From Roseobacter sp. (GTDB lineage Bacteria > Pseudomonadota > Alphaproteobacteria > Rhodobacterales > Rhodobacteraceae): a DNA stretch of 64,000 nt. Location: NCBI GenBank assembly GCA_002731875.1, contig PCCY01000010.1:43379-107378 (forward strand), read 5' to 3'. Below the pieces are notes generated by a model, which was given only the letters and a program-made list of their open reading frames with translations, was not told the origin of the DNA and did no database searches. Positions 1 through 9,420 of the stretch are shown here, piece by piece; the stretch's first letter is position 1, and each line of letters opens with the position of its first letter. The position numbers and the translations under genes were made by a program.

Positions 1-21
1 CAGCATGCGTTTGATTGACAT
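1..21 (-). CDS. accC: Biotin carboxylase subunit, N-terminal fragment (window edge)
   Basis: Only the first seven codons are inside the window. Read on the minus strand from an ATG at 21-19 they give MSIKRML, the usual opening of acetyl-CoA carboxylase biotin carboxylase subunits. The start lies three bases after the stop of the biotin carrier gene on the same strand, so the two are almost certainly co-transcribed. The identity rests on these seven residues and on the neighbour; the rest of the gene is outside the window. Confidence 0.55.
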
Positions 22-24
22 CCC

Positions 25-261
25 TCAGCCCTCAAGCTCTGCAAGCGGTTGACCCGCGTTGATCGCCGCACCGTCCTCGGCGAGAAATTCCTTGAAGGTG
101 CCCGAGGTTTCGGCTTTGACCTCGATGAAGGTTTTCATCACCTCGATCAAACCAATGACATCGCCCGCCGCGACGGAATCTCCTGGTTGTTTGAATTGCG
201 GCTCGCCCGGTGCGGCCTGCGTGTAAAATGTGCCGGGGACGGGGGAAAGAACCTGTGCCAT
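25..261 (-). CDS. accB: Biotin carboxyl carrier protein (stand-alone biotinyl domain)
   Basis: This 78-residue protein is a single biotinyl/lipoyl domain. The biotin attachment site is visible as IEVMKTF, with Lys43 as the predicted biotinylated residue. It lacks the long N-terminal region of a canonical AccB (about 150 residues), so it resembles the short carriers found beside 5-oxoprolinase genes rather than the housekeeping fatty-acid subunit. It sits between pxpA and accC, with an AGGAG ribosome site just before the ATG. The likely role is to carry carboxybiotin for a carboxylase or amidolyase linked to the PxpABC 5-oxoprolinase operon; that link is inferred from gene order. Confidence 0.85.
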   Translation of the reverse strand: MAQVLSPVPGTFYTQAAPGEPQFKQPGDSVAAGDVIGLIEVMKTFIEVKAETSGTFKEFLAEDGAAINAGQPLAELEG

Positions 262-285
262 GTTGGTCTCCTGGTTGAAGATTGA

Positions 286-1065
286 TCAAAGTGTTTTCGC
301 GACTTCCGCCGCTGAGGCGATGCGAATTCCGGCATCCTGAAGGCCAGCGCGAATAGCCTGTCCCATCGTCAGGGCACCTGGTGTGTCAGAATGAAAGCAG
401 ATTGATTCAAAAGCGATGTCTATGTCATCGCCCTCGACGGTGGTGACCTTGCCGGTCTTGCAGGCTTTTACGCATTTGGCGGCAATCTGCGCCGGATCGG
501 GGCGCCCGACCTGACGTCGAAATACGATTGAACCCGAGTTGTCGTATTCGCGATCGGCATAGAATTCGCGGATCACGGGGTGCCCGGCCCGTTTGGCAGC
601 CTCGTAGGTTTTGGAGATTCCCATGCAAAACAACAACGAGTCAGAGCTGGTATCCTGCAACGTATCAACCAGCATCTGCGATAATTCGTCGTTTACCGCT
701 GCCTCCATATAAAGTGCACCGTGCAATTTTACGTGCTGAAGCGGGGCACCATAGCGCCTTCCGAACTCGCGAATGGCCCCGATCTGGTAGATGATATCGT
801 TGATGAGCTCGTTCGGGTCGGTTTTGATAAACCGGCGTCCGAAACCCTGAAGATCTGCATAGCCGGGATGCGCCCCAAGCCCGACGCCATGCGCCTGAGC
901 CAGTTTGACGACGCGGTCCATGGAGTTGGGGTCACCCGCATGAAAGCCCGCCGCGATATTGGCGGAACTGATGATTTTCATAATCTCTTGGTCCGGGGCG
1001 TCACCAAGCACCCACTGACCAAAACCTTCACCCATGTCGCAATTCAGATCGACGATCTCTTTCAT
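286..1065 (-). CDS. pxpA: LamB/YcsF family 5-oxoprolinase subunit A
   Basis: The product has 259 residues and opens with the family signature VDLNCDMGEGFG, followed by NIAAGFHAGDP and GAHPGYADLQGFGRR, which are typical of LamB/YcsF (PxpA) proteins. In characterised bacteria PxpA acts with PxpB and PxpC to open 5-oxoproline to glutamate using ATP. The ATG at 1065 was chosen over upstream starts because the family signature begins here and an AAGGA site lies about eight bases before it. pxpB and pxpC are not in the window and probably lie beyond accC to the left. It is transcribed away from the LysR gene at 1195, its likely regulator. Confidence 0.9.
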   Translation of the reverse strand: MKEIVDLNCDMGEGFGQWVLGDAPDQEIMKIISSANIAAGFHAGDPNSMDRVVKLAQAHGVGLGAHPGYADLQGFGRRFIKTDPNELINDIIYQIGAIREFGRRYGAPLQHVKLHGALYMEAAVNDELSQMLVDTLQDTSSDSLLFCMGISKTYEAAKRAGHPVIREFYADREYDNSGSIVFRRQVGRPDPAQIAAKCVKACKTGKVTTVEGDDIDIAFESICFHSDTPGALTMGQAIRAGLQDAGIRIASAAEVAKTL

Positions 1066-1138
1066 GATTGCATCCTTTTTCTGGTATGGGGCCACCATCG
1101 CATGCCAGAGCAAAATTGATATTTCATTTTTTCACTGA

Positions 1139-1165
1139 TGCATTATTAGTTTTATAGATAATGCA
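1139..1165. promoter_or_regulatory. Dyad operator of LysR type (T-N11-A)
   Basis: Perfect 8-bp inverted arms TGCATTAT (1139-1146) and ATAATGCA (1158-1165) flank an 11-bp spacer, giving the T-N11-A arrangement of LysR-type recognition boxes. It lies in the 129-bp divergent region between pxpA and the LysR gene and ends 29 bp before the regulator's start. It probably serves autoregulation and control of the pxpA operon. Confidence 0.6.
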
Positions 1166-1194
1166 TAAACTCGATGCACATTGGAAGGTAACGT

Positions 1195-2097
1195 ATGAAT
1201 TTCAAGCACTTGAAGTACTTTGTTGCCACGGCGGATACAGGGCAGGTCAGCCGGGCAGCCCGGTTATTATCAATTTCGCAGTCCTCTGTCACCGGATCGG
1301 TGCGCGAACTCGAAGCGATATTGGGGGTGACGCTGTTTGAACGGCGGGCGCAGGGAATGGAATTGACCAAGGCCGGCCGCGAGTTTCTTCAGGTTGCGCG
1401 GGACATCCTCGAGAAGGTTGATGCGGCATATCAGATACGGCGCGGCACTTCGGACATTAGTGGAACACTGAAGGTGGCGGCGACCTATACCGTCCTTGGA
1501 TATTTCCTGCCGTTTCATCTGGGACGGATGGCGCAGCTATACCCGCATATCGACATCCAGATCGTCGAATTGAACCGTCAGAATATCGAAGAACAGTTGC
1601 TGCACAACCAGATCGACATGGCAGTCGCTCTTACCTCCAACATCCAGCGCGAGGGGATCGAGACCCTAACGCTACTGAAATCGCCACGGCGGGTATGGGT
1701 GCCGACGGGTCATGTGTTTTGCCAAGGCGGAGAGGTATCGCTGCATAGGATTGCTGAAGAACCCTACGTCATGCTGACCGTGGACGAAGCGGCGCATTCA
1801 AGCATGAAATACTGGAACAGCCACAACGCCCATCCCAACATCAAGCTGCGCACTTCGTCGGTCGAGGCCGTCCGCTCGATTGTGGCAAACGATCAGGGGG
1901 TCACTATTCTTTCGGACATGGTATATCGTCCTTGGTCGCTTGAGGGGCGAAGAATAGAGACCGTGCCGACCGATGTGGAAATTCCGACGATGGATGTGGG
2001 CTTGGCTTTCAATCGTGCCACCGCAGTTACTCCGGCAATGAAGGCTCTGAAATCGTACTTCTATTCTGCATTTCTGTCACCCAAGTTGCAGTTTTAG
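1195..2097 (+). CDS. LysR family transcriptional regulator
   Basis: This 300-residue protein has an N-terminal winged HTH (residues about 1-60: MNFKHLKYFVATADTGQVSR..A, SQSSVTGSVRELE, LFERRAQGMELT) and a C-terminal LysR substrate-binding domain, the standard length for the family. GGAAGG precedes the ATG. It is divergent from pxpA with a T-N11-A dyad between them and is followed by a transporter on the same strand. The likely role is effector-dependent control of the 5-oxoproline operon and perhaps of the AEC carrier; the effector cannot be read from sequence. Confidence 0.93.
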   Translation: MNFKHLKYFVATADTGQVSRAARLLSISQSSVTGSVRELEAILGVTLFERRAQGMELTKAGREFLQVARDILEKVDAAYQIRRGTSDISGTLKVAATYTVLGYFLPFHLGRMAQLYPHIDIQIVELNRQNIEEQLLHNQIDMAVALTSNIQREGIETLTLLKSPRRVWVPTGHVFCQGGEVSLHRIAEEPYVMLTVDEAAHSSMKYWNSHNAHPNIKLRTSSVEAVRSIVANDQGVTILSDMVYRPWSLEGRRIETVPTDVEIPTMDVGLAFNRATAVTPAMKALKSYFYSAFLSPKLQF

Positions 2098-2204
2098 TCG
2101 GTCCGGCCTTGTACGGCAACGCCGCATCGACGATAGAATTAAGCCATGAACAATCGGCGTAAATTTTGTGATCCTGCCAGATCAAGCTGCTTGCGGACGG
2201 TTCC

Positions 2205-3119
2205 GTGATTGTCGGTCTGGGCCTGATTGCGCCGTTTTTTATTTATATATTATCGGGTGTTATCGCTCAGATTCTGCTGCGCCACGGTGCTGATCAACAG
2301 CGCTGGCTGGATGCCTTCGTCTTTTATCTGGCGTTGCCTGCGCTGCTGTTCCAGTCGGTCCGGACGGTACCACCGGGTGCGGAAAGCCTGGTCGGCTTTC
2401 TTGCCGTGACCACCACGATGACGGGCATGATGTTCGTGATCGGTTGGTTTATCGGGCGGGGCAATCAAGCCGGGGATCATCGCGCGGTGTTCGGTTTGGC
2501 CGCCAGCTATTCGAACATCGGCTACATGGGCCCGGCGTTGACGGTGGCGGTGCTGGGTCCCGCGGCGGGTGCGCCTGCCGCGTTTGTATTCTGTGCCGAC
2601 GTGCTTCTAATTTTTACCATCTGGCCGATGATGATCGGCGACGGTACCGGCGGATCTGCTCTTTTGTGGCAATCAATGCGCAAAGTTATCACTCATCCAT
2701 TCATCCTTGCCACTATCGCGGCACTTTTATTTGCTTCGACAGGCTGGTCGCTGCCCAAATTTATCGACACTCCGCTAACCGGTTTTCAGCATGCCGCAGC
2801 ACCTGCGGCTCTGTTTTCACTCGGGTTAACCCTGGCCCGAAACAGGGGTGGTCATGTGGAGACCAGGCTTGGGGCGTGCCTTGCGGTTAAACTGATCATC
2901 CACCCGCTTGCGGTGGCATTGGCCTTTATGCTGGTGTCGGGGTTTGATCCGATCTGGGTCGCCACGGCAATTATTATGGGTGCTTTGCCTCCGGCTGCGA
3001 ATGTCTATGTCATGGCCCGCGCAGAAGGTATCAGCGTTGCGCTCTCCGCGCGTGCTGTTCTGTACGGAACACTCTTTTCCGCAGTCACGTTGCCCGTGGT
3101 AATTTCGCTGTTTGCCTAA
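2205..3119 (+). CDS. AEC family transporter (auxin efflux carrier-like permease)
   Basis: The 304-residue product is very hydrophobic with about ten predicted membrane segments arranged as two halves, and shows SYSNIGYMGPAL and LPPAANVYVMA, patterns typical of the AEC (auxin efflux carrier/malonate transporter) family. The start is a GTG. Bacterial members usually export or import small carboxylates or amino acids. It lies 107 bp after the LysR gene and may be in the same regulon, with 5-oxoproline or a related acid as a possible substrate; this is inference. Confidence 0.85.
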   Translation: MIVGLGLIAPFFIYILSGVIAQILLRHGADQQRWLDAFVFYLALPALLFQSVRTVPPGAESLVGFLAVTTTMTGMMFVIGWFIGRGNQAGDHRAVFGLAASYSNIGYMGPALTVAVLGPAAGAPAAFVFCADVLLIFTIWPMMIGDGTGGSALLWQSMRKVITHPFILATIAALLFASTGWSLPKFIDTPLTGFQHAAAPAALFSLGLTLARNRGGHVETRLGACLAVKLIIHPLAVALAFMLVSGFDPIWVATAIIMGALPPAANVYVMARAEGISVALSARAVLYGTLFSAVTLPVVISLFA

Positions 3120-3369
3120 GCTGCGCTGACACTGCGAAACGGCACAAGCAGGCTTCGTTGGCGAGGGCTACCGCCTATCGTTCGAATTCATCCGGGGCCG
3201 CGGTGGTTCGGGATACAATGGGATGTGTGTGCCAAATCATTCGACGAATTCAAATCGGTTGGCTAGCATGGTGGTAACTTGAACGCTGACGGCGTCGTCA
3301 GACCAACGCTGGCACGGATGCTGATCGTGTTCGCGGCAAGAACAATCTTCGGTATGGAAAGGATCAACA

Positions 3370-3681
3370 ATGTGTACGTCGACAGGTACGGGATCTGCCG
3401 TTTCAGATGTTTTGATCGAAAACGATCGCGCCCGCGTGACACGCTGGCGCTTCCCCAAGCGCGACGACAACACCGGGTGGCACGTGCATGAACACGACTA
3501 TCTGGTCGTTCCGCTTTACGACGGGGTACTGGATATCAGGGACGCCAAAGGGAACATCAGCCAGTCCGACCTAAGGAGCGGGGTGCCATATTTCGGCAAA
3601 CAGGGCGTAGAGCATGACGTGTCCAGTCCCAACGATTTCGAATTCGCTTTCATCGAAGTCGAGTTTTTCGTGGAAGCCTAG
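3370..3681 (+). CDS. Small cupin-domain protein
   Basis: A 103-residue single cupin. The first cupin motif is visible as GWHVHEHDYLVVPLYDG (His residues suitable for a metal), and the second half as GVPYFGKQGVEHDV. It resembles the small cupins annotated as beta-alanine degradation protein BauB, which have no assigned reaction. The ATG follows GGAAAGG. It lies between the AEC transporter and the AraC regulator on the same strand. It may be an auxiliary enzyme or sensor of the catabolic block; its substrate is unknown. Confidence 0.8.
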   Translation: MCTSTGTGSAVSDVLIENDRARVTRWRFPKRDDNTGWHVHEHDYLVVPLYDGVLDIRDAKGNISQSDLRSGVPYFGKQGVEHDVSSPNDFEFAFIEVEFFVEA

Positions 3682-3800
3682 AAGAGGCCTGCACCAAATA
3701 TTTGTGCGCAAATCGCCTATTTTTGATTGCGGGATAAAGTAAGGTTGATCCCAACACGCAGGGGCCGGCGCTTGCGGTGAACTGCGAACAGGAGGAAAGG

Positions 3801-4766
3801 ATGCTTGTTTCGACCGACCATAGCGACGCCGTCGACAAGAACAAAGTCTGGTCTAGGATGATTTCGGAAACCTATTTTCCGCTTTCCGTGGAATGTGCGA
3901 ACCCACGAGATTTCAGAGGACATCTAAAGTCATGGGGATTGGGTGTGCTCGGGCTGTCTGAAATGGCCTGTGACAGCGTCATGTACCGGCGCAGCAAAAG
4001 CCACTTCGCGGAAGAAAAAGAAAACAGTCTGTTGATAACGATCCCGCACAGTGCCGATGTGCACTTTCATCAGGCGTCGCGTCAAACCAGCTGCGGGCCT
4101 GGCGGATTTCTGGTTGAACAGGGCGACATGCCCTATGAATTTTCCCACACCCAGCGAAACAGGCTTTGGGTGCTGAAAGTGCCCACTGCCAGCGTCCAGT
4201 CCCGCATCGGCCCCACGGAACGTCTAAGCGCCCTCACGTTTGACGCAACTTCCGGGATTGGGTCATACTTTGTCGGGGCGGTGCGCAACACGATCGAAAG
4301 CATTGACACCATCAACAATGCGGCGCGCGAGATGGCCGGACAGCATCTGTTGGATCTGCTGTGCCTCTCCATGCGAAGCGACGACCGCATCCTTGACAGC
4401 TCCGTTTCGACCATCCGTGCCGCACATCTGCAACGGGCTGAACAATTCATCCGCGACAATCTGGCTGACCCCGGTCTAAGCCCGCTGATGGTCGCAGAGT
4501 CCTGCGGCATTTCACTACGGTATCTTCAAGGACTGTTTGCCGAAAATGAATGCTCAGTCGCGGGCTATATCCGGGACAAGCGGCTAACGCGGTGTCACGA
4601 AACGCTCGAGATGCTGCACGATACATCCACGATGGCGCAGATCGCGCACAGGTGGGGGTTCTACGACCATGCGCAGTTTTGCAAACATTACCGCAACCGC
4701 TTTGGTTGCACCCCGACAGACACACGCAAGAAAAGACGGTTGCAGGTAGCCTCGCGCTGTCAATAG
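3801..4766 (+). CDS. AraC family transcriptional regulator
   Basis: The 321-residue protein has an AraC_binding-2-like sensor region (about residues 1-200) and a C-terminal double HTH domain (about residues 215-315, with PLMVAESCGISLRYLQGLF and MAQIAHRWGFYDHAQFCKHYR). The ATG at 3801 is preferred over one 24 bases upstream because AGGAGG sits six bases before it. It directly precedes hyuA (97 bp gap) on the same strand, so it probably activates hyuA-hyuB in response to the substrate. The inducer is not evident. Confidence 0.9.
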   Translation: MLVSTDHSDAVDKNKVWSRMISETYFPLSVECANPRDFRGHLKSWGLGVLGLSEMACDSVMYRRSKSHFAEEKENSLLITIPHSADVHFHQASRQTSCGPGGFLVEQGDMPYEFSHTQRNRLWVLKVPTASVQSRIGPTERLSALTFDATSGIGSYFVGAVRNTIESIDTINNAAREMAGQHLLDLLCLSMRSDDRILDSSVSTIRAAHLQRAEQFIRDNLADPGLSPLMVAESCGISLRYLQGLFAENECSVAGYIRDKRLTRCHETLEMLHDTSTMAQIAHRWGFYDHAQFCKHYRNRFGCTPTDTRKKRRLQVASRCQ

Positions 4767-4863
4767 CACCCGTCGGATCCCGATGCGCATACAAGCCTTT
4801 ATGGTTCAACGGACGCCTCGGTTCGTGGCCATACCGCACGTTTAATCAGATTAGGAACGACAT

Positions 4864-6891
4864 ATGACAACGACAAGAGTAGCGGTGGATGTTGGCGGTA
4901 CCTTTACAGATGTTTGCATCATGGACGAACAAACCGGTGAAATCAGGATTGAAAAGACACCGTCGACGCCTGATGATCCCATGCGCGCCATCATGACCGG
5001 CGTTTCGCAGGCGAATATAGATCTGGCCGACGTGACGCTGTTCTCGCACGGGACCACGGTCGCCACGAATGCGTTGATCACGCGCAAATTGCCGCGCACG
5101 GCGATGGTCTGCACCGAAGGTTTTCGCGATGTTGTAGAAATACGCCGCTCGAACAAGGAAGACCTGTGGGACACTTACAAGGACGTCGCCAAACCTTACA
5201 TCCCCCGCCGCGACCGGTTGACGGTCAAGGAACGTGTCGATGCGGCAGGTGAGATAATTCAACCGCTTGACGAAGAAGAAGTGCGGCGCGTGGCAGGTAT
5301 ACTGAAAAAGCGCGGCGTGAAGGCGATAGCTGTGTGCTTCATCAACTCTTACGTCAACGCCAGCAATGAGATTCGGGTACGCGAAATCCTGCGAGAGGTT
5401 ATGCCTGACGTACATATTTCCACCTCGTCCGAGATCATGCCCGAGATATTCGAGCACGAACGCTTTTCGACCACGATGGTCAATGCTGTCGTGTCCCCAG
5501 TCGTGGTGGATTATGTCTCAAGGCTTAGCGACAAGCTGACCGAGGGCGGATATCGGCGCGATCTTTTGTTGCTGCATTCCGGAGGCGGCGTCATGACGCC
5601 AGCCAGCGTCAAGGACTTTGCCGCACGTCTGGCGGGGTCGGGCATCGCTGCGGGAGCGATCGCAAGTCGCTTTATCGGCAATCTGTGCGGTTACGAAAAC
5701 TCCATCGGGTTCGACATGGGAGGGACCAGCACCGATGTTTCGCTGACCTATCAAGGTGAATCCACAGTCACCAAGGATTGGTATATCGAATACGGCTATC
5801 CGATCCGCTTTCCCAGCATCGAAGTGCTTACCATCGGGGCCGGTGGCGGGTCTTTGGCCTGGAGGGACGAAGGCGGATCGTTGCGCAACGGACCGCAATC
5901 GGCAGGGGCGCAACCCGGCCCGGCTTGCTATTCCAACGGAAACGAAGTGGCGACCAACACTGACGCCAATGTCGTGCTCGGGCGGCTTGGGCACAGCTTG
6001 GCCGGAGGTGACATCACGCTGGACCCGACGCTTGCGGAAAATGCGGTGCGCGAGACCGTGGCAGAGCCTTTCGGGATGGAACTGCACGAGGCAGCCGAGG
6101 CGATCATCGATGTCGCCAATGCCAACATGGCAAACGCGGTGCGCCTGCTATCCATCAGCCGTGGCCGCGACCCGAGGGATTTCGCGCTTGTGGCCTTTGG
6201 CGGGGCAGGTGCCTTGCACGGCGCTGCCGTCGCGCAAGAGCTGGCCATTCCGGTTGTGATTGTGCCGCCAAATCCTGGGGTTACCTCGGCAATGGGGTGT
6301 TTGCTGGTCGATATCCAACATGACTTTTCCGATAGTTTCATGGCGGATGCGTCCACCACGACGGCGCAAGATCTGGAAGCCGCTTTTGCAAAGATCGAAC
6401 AAGAAGCGGTAGATCGTCTGCATCATGAAGGCGTGTTGCCCGAAGACACGGTCCTGCAACGCTCTGTTGAAATGATGTATCAAGGCCAATGGCGGTCCTT
6501 GTCGGCCTCTGCACCGCCAAAGATTACCAGCACCCAAGATTTGGTGGACGGATTTCACGCGGAACACGCGCGCGAATACAACTTTCGTCGCGACGATTCT
6601 CCGGTCAGCATCTTCAGGGTCGGGGTCAAGGCGATCGGCGTTGTGCAAAAGGCCAATCTACCGTCGTTCGAGGTGGTCAAACATGTACCGGAACCCGCAG
6701 GCCAACGTGCGGTCTGGTTCAAGGGCAAACAATGCGACGCTGCAATCTATCATCGTCAGGATATCAAGGCGGGCGCTGAATTCTCTGGCCCCGCGATTGT
6801 CGAGCAAATCGATTCAACCGTTGTCGTGCCGCCAAATACCACAGCAACTGTCGACAAATACTTGAACATTCTTATCCGTGTGAAGGGCTAA
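4864..6891 (+). CDS. hyuA: Hydantoinase/oxoprolinase family protein, subunit A
   Basis: This 675-residue protein has the Hydant_A_N domain at the start (RVAVDVGGTFTDV, an actin-like phosphate-binding loop), the central hydantoinase A domain with IGFDMGGTSTDVSL, and a C-terminal oxoprolinase region. Members are ATP-dependent ring-opening amidases (N-methylhydantoinase, 5-oxoprolinase, caprolactamase) or carboxylases, and act as a complex with a B subunit. hyuB follows after three bases. The cyclic amide or ketone used here cannot be fixed from the sequence. It lacks the fused B domain of eukaryotic 5-oxoprolinase, so the pair is of the bacterial two-subunit type. Confidence 0.9.
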   Translation: MTTTRVAVDVGGTFTDVCIMDEQTGEIRIEKTPSTPDDPMRAIMTGVSQANIDLADVTLFSHGTTVATNALITRKLPRTAMVCTEGFRDVVEIRRSNKEDLWDTYKDVAKPYIPRRDRLTVKERVDAAGEIIQPLDEEEVRRVAGILKKRGVKAIAVCFINSYVNASNEIRVREILREVMPDVHISTSSEIMPEIFEHERFSTTMVNAVVSPVVVDYVSRLSDKLTEGGYRRDLLLLHSGGGVMTPASVKDFAARLAGSGIAAGAIASRFIGNLCGYENSIGFDMGGTSTDVSLTYQGESTVTKDWYIEYGYPIRFPSIEVLTIGAGGGSLAWRDEGGSLRNGPQSAGAQPGPACYSNGNEVATNTDANVVLGRLGHSLAGGDITLDPTLAENAVRETVAEPFGMELHEAAEAIIDVANANMANAVRLLSISRGRDPRDFALVAFGGAGALHGAAVAQELAIPVVIVPPNPGVTSAMGCLLVDIQHDFSDSFMADASTTTAQDLEAAFAKIEQEAVDRLHHEGVLPEDTVLQRSVEMMYQGQWRSLSASAPPKITSTQDLVDGFHAEHAREYNFRRDDSPVSIFRVGVKAIGVVQKANLPSFEVVKHVPEPAGQRAVWFKGKQCDAAIYHRQDIKAGAEFSGPAIVEQIDSTVVVPPNTTATVDKYLNILIRVKG

Positions 6892-6894
6892 GAC

Positions 6895-8856
6895 ATGAAA
6901 AATACACCCAATCAGGACCTTGATCCGGTCACGTTCGAGGTTCTCAAGAATTCATTCATCACCTCTGTTGACCAAATGGCAGAGCAAATGCTGAGAACTT
7001 GTTATTCGTTCGTGATCTATAACCGTGATTTTTCAAACGGTCTGCATGACGCCGACGGTAACTGCGTGGCACAGGGCAATTCGGACATCGCCGTCCATGT
7101 CGGGACGCTTCACTACACCTGCAAGGACGTGATCCGCGTGTTCAAGGGCGACATGTATCCAGGCGATGTATACGCCATCAATGATCCCTACGCTGGCGGG
7201 ACCCACTTTAGCGACGTACGCCTTATCCGACCGATATTCGACGAAGAGACCTTGATCGGATTCTCGCAATCCAATGGTCATTGGTCTGATCTGGGTGGTT
7301 CGGTACCGGGATCGTTCAACGTTGCAGCCCACGAAATGTTTGGCGAAGCCGTGCGCATAACGCCGATCCGCTTGTTTCACAAAGGCAAATTCTGCGCTGA
7401 TGTGGCAAACATGATTGCCGCCAACACACGCGACCCTGCGGCTATCATCGGCGACATCCATTCACAGGCGCAAGCGACGCAGGTCGCCGAACGTGAGCTT
7501 CAGCGTTTGGTGGGCAAATATGGCCGCGGTCAGGTGACCAAGGGCATGGAGGAAGTGCAGAACTATGTCGAACGGGCCGTGCGTCAACGGATTGCCGACT
7601 TGCCCGACGGAACATGGGAGGCCGTGGACTATATCGACCGCGATCCCGGTGCCGGCGAGGGGATGATCCCGATTCACATCAAGATGACGATCAAGGGCGA
7701 CCAGATTGTATATGATTTCGAGGGCAGTCATCCTACGATCTCGTCAATCTACAACTCCGCACATGGCGCGACCTTTTCGGCTGTGGTCGCAGGTATGAAA
7801 ACCTTCTTTCCCGATCTTCCGCTCAACAGCGGCTTTTACCGTATGGTGGACGTACGGGCCCCCAAGAACAGCGTCGTCAGCGCCGAGTGGCCCGTCGCCG
7901 TGACCGGGTTCTTGATGCCGTTCGAAAAAATCATGAATGCTATTTTCGAAATGTGGTCGCAGATCATGCCTGATCGCGCCATCGCGTGTGCGTTTAATCT
8001 TGAATACCTGCTGGCCGGCGGGAATGACCTGCGCAAACCGGACAAACCTATTTACATGTTCTACGAATGGTTGCCCGGTGGCTGGGGCGGGCGTAACGGT
8101 AAAGACGGCAGCGATGTTACCACGGCCTGTTTCGGTACCGGACTGATGTCGCAGCCGTCCGAAGGCAATGAGCGGGTGAACCCGACCCGCGCGGACGAAT
8201 TTCAGATCAAGCAAGACAGCCCCGGCCCCGGCAAATGGCGTGGCGGTGCCGGTGTCATCAAGGCGTCTACGTTGCTGGAGGCCGACAACACGGTGATGTC
8301 TTATATCTGCGACCGCGAACGGGCCGTGGTGTGGGGCGTCGAGGGCGGATTGCCGTCCATGCCACATGGGCTGATGGTAAAACACGCGGACACCGGCGAA
8401 GAGAAATGGCTTGGATCGGTATTTTCCAATTACAAGATCAAAAGCGGCGACAGGTTTACCCGCCCAACGGCTGGGGGCGGGGGTTATGGCGACCCGCTTG
8501 AGCGTGATGCAGAACGGGTGCGTCAAGACGTGATCGACGAGTATGTTTCTGTTGAGCGGGCCGAACTAGACTATGGTGTCGTGATCAAGGTGATCGACGC
8601 GGATATGCTGGAGTATGAAATCGACGATGCCGCGACGGAAAAAGCCCGCGCGTATATCCGTGAGCACCGGGTTGGGTGGGCCAGGATGGATCCTGATCGC
8701 GTGTCAAAGATGTACCAAAACGGCGATATCAACGAAATGGACGCGGTGCGCAAATACGCGGTCATTCTCGACTGGGGCTCTGGGGAGGTGATGCATAATT
8801 CGACCCGGCAATTTCGTGAAAGTTTCGAAAAGCGCTCGGTGGCCCATTGGACGTGA
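6895..8856 (+). CDS. hyuB: Hydantoinase B/oxoprolinase family protein
   Basis: The 653-residue product is a full hydantoinase B domain; DPVTFEVLKNSF and NDPYAGGTHFSDV are characteristic, and the C-terminal portion has GGGGYGDPLERD. It is the partner of the preceding A subunit: the ATG is three bases after the hyuA stop, which indicates translational coupling. Length and motifs are intact. With the later aminotransferase it could form a route in which a cyclic amide is opened to an amino acid and then deaminated; this is inferred from order only. Confidence 0.9.
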   Translation: MKNTPNQDLDPVTFEVLKNSFITSVDQMAEQMLRTCYSFVIYNRDFSNGLHDADGNCVAQGNSDIAVHVGTLHYTCKDVIRVFKGDMYPGDVYAINDPYAGGTHFSDVRLIRPIFDEETLIGFSQSNGHWSDLGGSVPGSFNVAAHEMFGEAVRITPIRLFHKGKFCADVANMIAANTRDPAAIIGDIHSQAQATQVAERELQRLVGKYGRGQVTKGMEEVQNYVERAVRQRIADLPDGTWEAVDYIDRDPGAGEGMIPIHIKMTIKGDQIVYDFEGSHPTISSIYNSAHGATFSAVVAGMKTFFPDLPLNSGFYRMVDVRAPKNSVVSAEWPVAVTGFLMPFEKIMNAIFEMWSQIMPDRAIACAFNLEYLLAGGNDLRKPDKPIYMFYEWLPGGWGGRNGKDGSDVTTACFGTGLMSQPSEGNERVNPTRADEFQIKQDSPGPGKWRGGAGVIKASTLLEADNTVMSYICDRERAVVWGVEGGLPSMPHGLMVKHADTGEEKWLGSVFSNYKIKSGDRFTRPTAGGGGYGDPLERDAERVRQDVIDEYVSVERAELDYGVVIKVIDADMLEYEIDDAATEKARAYIREHRVGWARMDPDRVSKMYQNGDINEMDAVRKYAVILDWGSGEVMHNSTRQFRESFEKRSVAHWT

Positions 8857-8934
8857 CGGTGTTCATGATCTGCGGTGTCTGTGATCATCGGGCAGTCGGT
8901 TGCTGACGATGTTCAGCGGGGTTATAGGTTGACC

Positions 8935-9420
8935 ATGGTGAAACTTGACCGCATCGATTTCCGGATCTTGCGCGCGTTGTCTGTTGACGGGCGGATGACC
9001 AAAGCGGCATTGGCGGAAAAGGTCGGGCTTTCACCTTCGCCGTGCTGGGAACGTTTGCGCCGCCTCGAGGCGTCGGGCCTGATCGCCGGTTACCGTGCCG
9101 AAATCAATCTGCGCAAGCTTCCGGGTACGGTAACCGTATTTGTAACGATCGAACTGGATTCACATGCCGTCGCGCGGTTCCAGTCCTTTGAGAACACGGT
9201 CAGCAAGCACCCTGAAATTATCGGTTGTTGGGCGATAGGTGGAGGGTATGATTATCTGGTTCAGGTGGTGGCATCGTCCATCGAAGCCTATCAGGAGCTG
9301 ATGGAAACCGTGCTTGACGCCTCTGACGATATTGCGCGTTACTATTCATATATTGTCACGAAAACTGTACGCAGCCCCGCGGCACCCCTGCATCTATTTT
9401 CTGAACAATCAGACGATTAG
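8935..9420 (+). CDS. Lrp/AsnC family transcriptional regulator
   Basis: From the ATG at 8935 the product has 161 residues: an N-terminal HTH (LDRIDFRILRALSVDGRMTK, ALAEKVGLSPSPCWERLRRL) and a C-terminal RAM (AsnC_trans_reg) domain with HPEIIGCWAIGGGYDYLVQV. The start was set here because the family begins just before the HTH; an upstream ATT/GTG-rich stretch has no homology-like features. It is in the hyuAB-aminotransferase run and on the same strand, suggesting amino-acid-responsive control of the aminotransferase that follows after 172 bp. Confidence 0.9.
   Translation: MVKLDRIDFRILRALSVDGRMTKAALAEKVGLSPSPCWERLRRLEASGLIAGYRAEINLRKLPGTVTVFVTIELDSHAVARFQSFENTVSKHPEIIGCWAIGGGYDYLVQVVASSIEAYQELMETVLDASDDIARYYSYIVTKTVRSPAAPLHLFSEQSDD

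Noticed and set aside
3237..3473. Minus-strand frame opposite the cupin upstream region
   Set aside because: It overlaps the cupin gene and has no family features.
5518..6087. Long minus-strand frames inside hyuA and hyuB
   Set aside because: They are shadows of strongly conserved plus-strand genes with GC-rich third positions.
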